The notes under the pieces were generated by a model that saw nothing but the letters and a program-made list of their open reading frames with translations, did not search any database and had not been told where the DNA came from. Both the position numbers and the translations under genes were made by a program. Below, one piece after another: positions 60,591-64,000 of a stretch of 64,000 nt of DNA (position 1 is its first letter; each line of letters begins with the position of its first letter). This stretch comes from Macrostomum hystrix (lineage: Eukaryota > Platyhelminthes > Macrostomidae), in NCBI GenBank assembly GCA_950097015.1, contig CATNEN010000001.1:1662001-1726000 (forward strand). The letters run 5' to 3'.

Positions 60591-61546
60591 GTGTCAAGTC
60601 ACGGCAAAGCCACGTCAGCACAACTTTTTCAAACTCAGAATCCATGTGTGGCACGAATACAAACGAAAAAAGAATATAACAAACGGAAGTAGAACATTGC
60701 CAAAATATGAAATTGTAGAATTCACAACTTATTTGCTTTATGACCACCAAAAAGGTATCCCCATCTGACCTTGTTTTTTCAAGTAGAAATTATGTAAGCT
60801 AAGTTTATGCATTATATAAATATGAGCCATTTGGCATGGCTAGCTTTCTTGGCTTATTAGCACATTACCCATTGTATGTACTCTGATGAGTTCTGCTTAA
60901 GCAAAGATAAATTGCACATACAAGTACAAGATCGTGTGACTATTTTTATGGGTTTACAAATTTTGATGAAATTCTGAACTAGCTGTCCCTGTAGCTAAAT
61001 ACTAGAATATACTCTCATGAACACTTTACATTAGAAATATAAAAAGTTTTGCTAAAAATAAGACATCTAAATAAGAAATCAACGCATTAATTTATATTTC
61101 ATATTTGAAAAAAAATGATGACATTGATTTAACTACTTTACAAAAGTACAATTCCTAAAATTCTAAATATTTAAACATTCAAATGTCCCTAACTTATGAT
61201 AGACTTTAAAAGATATGACCTATTTTTGTTAGGCCTAGGCCTCTAGACATCTATTTTTGTGTACCTCTTTTGGATCAAATGATTGGTCTTAGCCTCCTAT
61301 GCACTCAAGGAAATCTCTTGTGTGTACCAATATATAATTTTCCTTTGTGCCTAGGATTTGAGTTGGTCATCACATTGTTAGCATTTGGCAGGTTGTCAAA
61401 TTAGTTTATAATAGCCCCTTGGTTTCAACATTTAGAAACAGAATTGGCAAAATGTGCTAGCACACAATACAATCTAAGACAGTGGGCTGGATTGACAGGG
61501 TAATGATATGACATAGGAGCAAAAAGGAAATACAATATTGGGACAA
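60591..61546. other. AT-rich spacer
   Basis: Nothing supported. The first FAM76 exon should lie somewhere upstream of 62599 but was not recognised here or in 62162-62598. Confidence 0.4.
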
Positions 61547-61560
61547 TAGCTTTGTGGACT

Positions 61561-62147
61561 TACCTACTTTGCAGGGGGGTCTGGGGCACTTGACGCACAA
61601 ACACAGGAACGGCATGCCCCCAGGCCGGCGAACTAGGCAAGAGCCACCCATCGCGCTGCCTCCCCTGAGCAGGCACCTCACACACACAGCAGCAAGCCAA
61701 GCAGGGAAGGGGGCGGCAGCCGGAGTGCCTCTCACCCCAGGCCCGCACACGCACAGAGCAGACCAAGCCGGGGCGGAAGGCTGATAGAAATCAGTCCTCA
61801 GGGGGGGCGGGTGACGAGTGTACACTTTATCCAATTGCGCTGACGGAAATCCAGATGAGTGCGCGGCGGTGTACACCGTCCTGCCCCCCCAGCCACCCCC
61901 CGCAAGGTCTAATGCCCCAGCGCCAATGCACATAACTCATACAATGCAGAACAGGCACACAGAAAGGTAGGAGCGAAGCTATTTTTCAAGCTTTGATTGC
62001 ACAAAATATGGTGCACCTCCGCCGGTCGCTACTGTCCAAACCCCCCCAACAAGTACCGAAATTAATCGTGACCTAAAGGGTGAATCGAACTAGCGTCCTT
62101 TGGAGTGCAAGGCAGCGACGTTAGCCGCTGACCCCCCTCGCCCCTTC
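61561..62147 (-). mobile_element. SINE-like retroposon with 14-bp target duplication
   Basis: The minus strand begins with tRNA-like GGTCAGCGGCTAACGTCGC and box B-like CTAGTTCGATTCACC. The 587-bp element is GC-rich, unlike its AT-rich surroundings, and is flanked by perfect direct copies of TAGCTTTGTGGACT at 61547-61560 and 62148-62161. The 158-codon minus-strand frame inside it is a by-product of high GC. Confidence 0.8.
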
Positions 62148-62598
62148 TAGCTTTGTGGACTAAATTTAGCTAATTATGCCTAGAGCAGTACTGTGCATTT
62201 TTAAGCATTATTCATTATTTTTTGTCTTTGATCTACCAATATTTATACATTATATTTATAATAACTTTTTTCTTGTCCAAACAGTTTATTATTGTTTAAA
62301 ATAGTTACCAAATTTGAATTGCCGAGAAATTATTGGAAAAGTTTATTGGACATATAACATAATTTTGCATATTTTTGTTTATAATTTAAATACAAAACAG
62401 AGGGCATCAGTATTTTTGTGCAATCGTTTAAACATGAAATCTCTATAGTCGAGAAGTAATCGTAGCCCTTTTATATATAAAATAACACAATTTTACTCAT
62501 ACTACTATGAGTAGTTTTTATATAGTAGGTATTAACTAATTTAGTTCAGTAACAACAAGGTTTCATAAAGCAAAGAATCATTCTATTGTGCATTTCAG

Positions 62599-64000
62599 GA
62601 CGCCAGCCAATCCGGAGGCTCCCAGAGCCATCGGCAGCATCGCCATCATCGCAGTCATCACCGAAGCAGCGGCGGCGGCGCTGGCAGCTCAGCAAAGAAG
62701 ACTCTATCTTCTAGTAGACTCCCAGACCCAGCCAGGCAGCAGCAGTCGTCTAGGCAGAGCTTCCAGTGCCTCTATTGTAAGAATGATTTCAAACGAGCCG
62801 GCTCCTCCGAGGTGAAGTGCTCAAAGTGTCAACAGCAGGAAAGGCAGCATGGTGAGCCGCGGCATTGTCCGACCTGCCATCTCAAGATGCTATGGAAGGG
62901 CGACGAGTGCGTGCGCTGCTTTCACTATCGGGGCAAATTTGGCCAGCCAGTGCTGTGCCAGATGTGCCAGCAGAAGTGCGCCTTTGTCAAGGACGCCCAG
63001 AGCAGGGCCAAGGTTGACAACCAGACCCTGTGCTGGATGTGCACCTATTCTTATAAGAAGCGAAGGAGACGACTAGAAAAGGACGACGCCAGGGTGGAGT
63101 CTCAGGAGGATATTGACTATCTGCTAGAGAAGAAGGTTGGTTATCACCTGAGTCCCTTATCGATTCTCACCAAAATCTCTAATCGATTCTCACCTAAGTA
63201 CCCCTTTTGATTTTCACCTGAACCAAAAAGTTGGTTCTCAATTGAATCCCTATTGATTCTCGCCTTAATCCCTATTGATTCTCACTTTAATCCCTATTGA
63301 TTCTCATCTTAATCCTTAATGATTCTCACCTTATTCCCAATTGATTCTCACCTTAATCCCTATTGATTCTCATTTTAATCCCTAATGATTCTCACCTTAA
63401 TCCCTATTGATTCTCACCTTAATCCCTATTGATTCTCATCTTAATCCTTTATGATTCTCACCTTAATCCCTATTGATTCTCACCTTAATCCCAATTGATT
63501 CTCACCTTAATCCCTATTGATTCTCATTTTAATCCCTAATGATTCTCACCTTAATCCCTATTGATTCTCAACTTAATCCCTATTGATTCTCATCTTAATC
63601 CTTAATGATTCTCACCTTAATCCCTATTGATTCTCGCCTTAATCCCTATTGATTCTCACTTTAATCCCTATTGATTCTCACCTTAATCCCAATTGATTCT
63701 CACCTTAATCCCAATCGATTTTCATCTTAATCCCTATTGATTCTCATCTTAATCCCTAATGATTCTCATCTTAAATCCCTTTTGATTCTCACCTTGATCC
63801 TTACTGATTTTCGTCTTAATCCCTATTAATTATCACCTGAATCCACATTGATTCTTATCTTAGTCATCAGAAATCTGAATGTTATCAGAGTTTCTGGGTT
63901 TCTTTGGATTTTTATCTTTCTGCCATCCCAACGACTCCAGGTGACCACAGCCAGGCCTTCTCTTCAACAGCAGCAGTTGCAGCAGTTTCCGCAACCCACG
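62599..64000 (+). CDS. FAM76: FAM76-family zinc-ribbon protein (partial at both ends)
   Basis: FAM76 proteins are conserved, mainly nuclear proteins of poorly known function with several CxxC zinc ribbons at the N-terminus and a coiled coil at the C-terminus. Exon 62599-63135 (acceptor ATTTCAG; donor AAG/GTTGGT, phase 0) encodes a linker rich in His, Ser, Arg and Gln, then CLYCKNDF, KCSKCQQQERQHG, CPTCHLKMLWKGDECVRC, FGQPVLCQMCQQKCAFVKD and VDNQTLCWMCTYSYKKRRR, which match the family's cysteine pairs in order. A second exon opens at 63942 (acceptor GACTCCAG) as VTTARPSLQQQQLQQF and runs off the window. The first exon, which should hold the initial CxxC, was not found upstream. The His/Ser linker looks like a lineage insertion. 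The intron 63136-63941 is a 22-bp minisatellite. Confidence 0.85.
63150..63860. repeat. 22-bp minisatellite in FAM76 intron, about 31 copies
   Basis: Core TTGATTCTCACCTTAATCCC; begins close to the splice donor. Confidence 0.95.

Noticed and set aside
61457-61933. 158-codon minus-strand Cys/Pro-rich frame
   Set aside because: Lies mostly inside the GC-rich SINE with target duplication; no recognisable domain.

Overview
This is nuclear DNA of an animal. Every recognisable gene is metazoan. Most are split by spliceosomal introns with GT/AG ends and conserved phases, and stop codons are followed by AATAAA signals. I cannot place the lineage from sequence alone. Divergent but complete housekeeping and cilium genes, and a splice acceptor directly abutting one start codon, would fit a fast-evolving invertebrate such as a flatworm or another spiralian. 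That placement is inference.

Genes, left to right: an RFX1/2/3-type transcription factor (+, 668-6762, 5' end outside or unidentified); ALG14, the membrane anchor of the second GlcNAc transferase of N-glycosylation (+, 12376-14048, complete, 4 exons); RNMT, the mRNA cap guanine-N7 methyltransferase (+, 18760-21041, first exon not found); an intronless seven-transmembrane receptor resembling the adhesion/Methuselah class (-, 41271-42524); two tandem TMEM216/TMEM80-family transition-zone membrane proteins (-, 52348-52821 and 54451-57299); and a FAM76 zinc-ribbon protein running off the right edge (+, 62599 onward). A decayed ISXO2/Merlin-like transposase fragment lies at 60369-60590. A few exon-like islands between repeat arrays are offered at low confidence.

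The striking property is tandem repetition. More than thirty different minisatellite or simple-repeat arrays, with units mostly of 16-48 bp, occupy by eye about 40-45% of the window. Most larger introns and nearly all large spacers carry their own private unit. Many of these arrays are open in one or more frames because their unit is a multiple of three or lacks stops; these are not genes. Several units look like splice sites (polypyrimidine-AG acceptors, a CTAAC branch point plus acceptor, CAG/GTGAGT donors, or fused AG/GT sites). The array following the RNMT stop carries one palindromic GTCACGTGAC per unit.

Interspersed elements: a MITE family with about 35-bp inverted ends and a 10-bp target duplication in one copy (10456-11090, 59613-60037); a TA-flanked MITE (9459-10108); a third inverted-repeat element (11169-11483); and tRNA-derived SINE-like retroposons (about 8118-8352, 34790-34978, 43340-43797, 50575-50800, 61561-62147), the last with a 14-bp target duplication.

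The genes do not form an operon. The one functional theme is cilia: RFX factors are the known master regulators of ciliary genes and the TMEM216 family acts at the ciliary transition zone. No clear RFX X-box was seen near the two TMEM216-like genes, so the co-occurrence may be chance.
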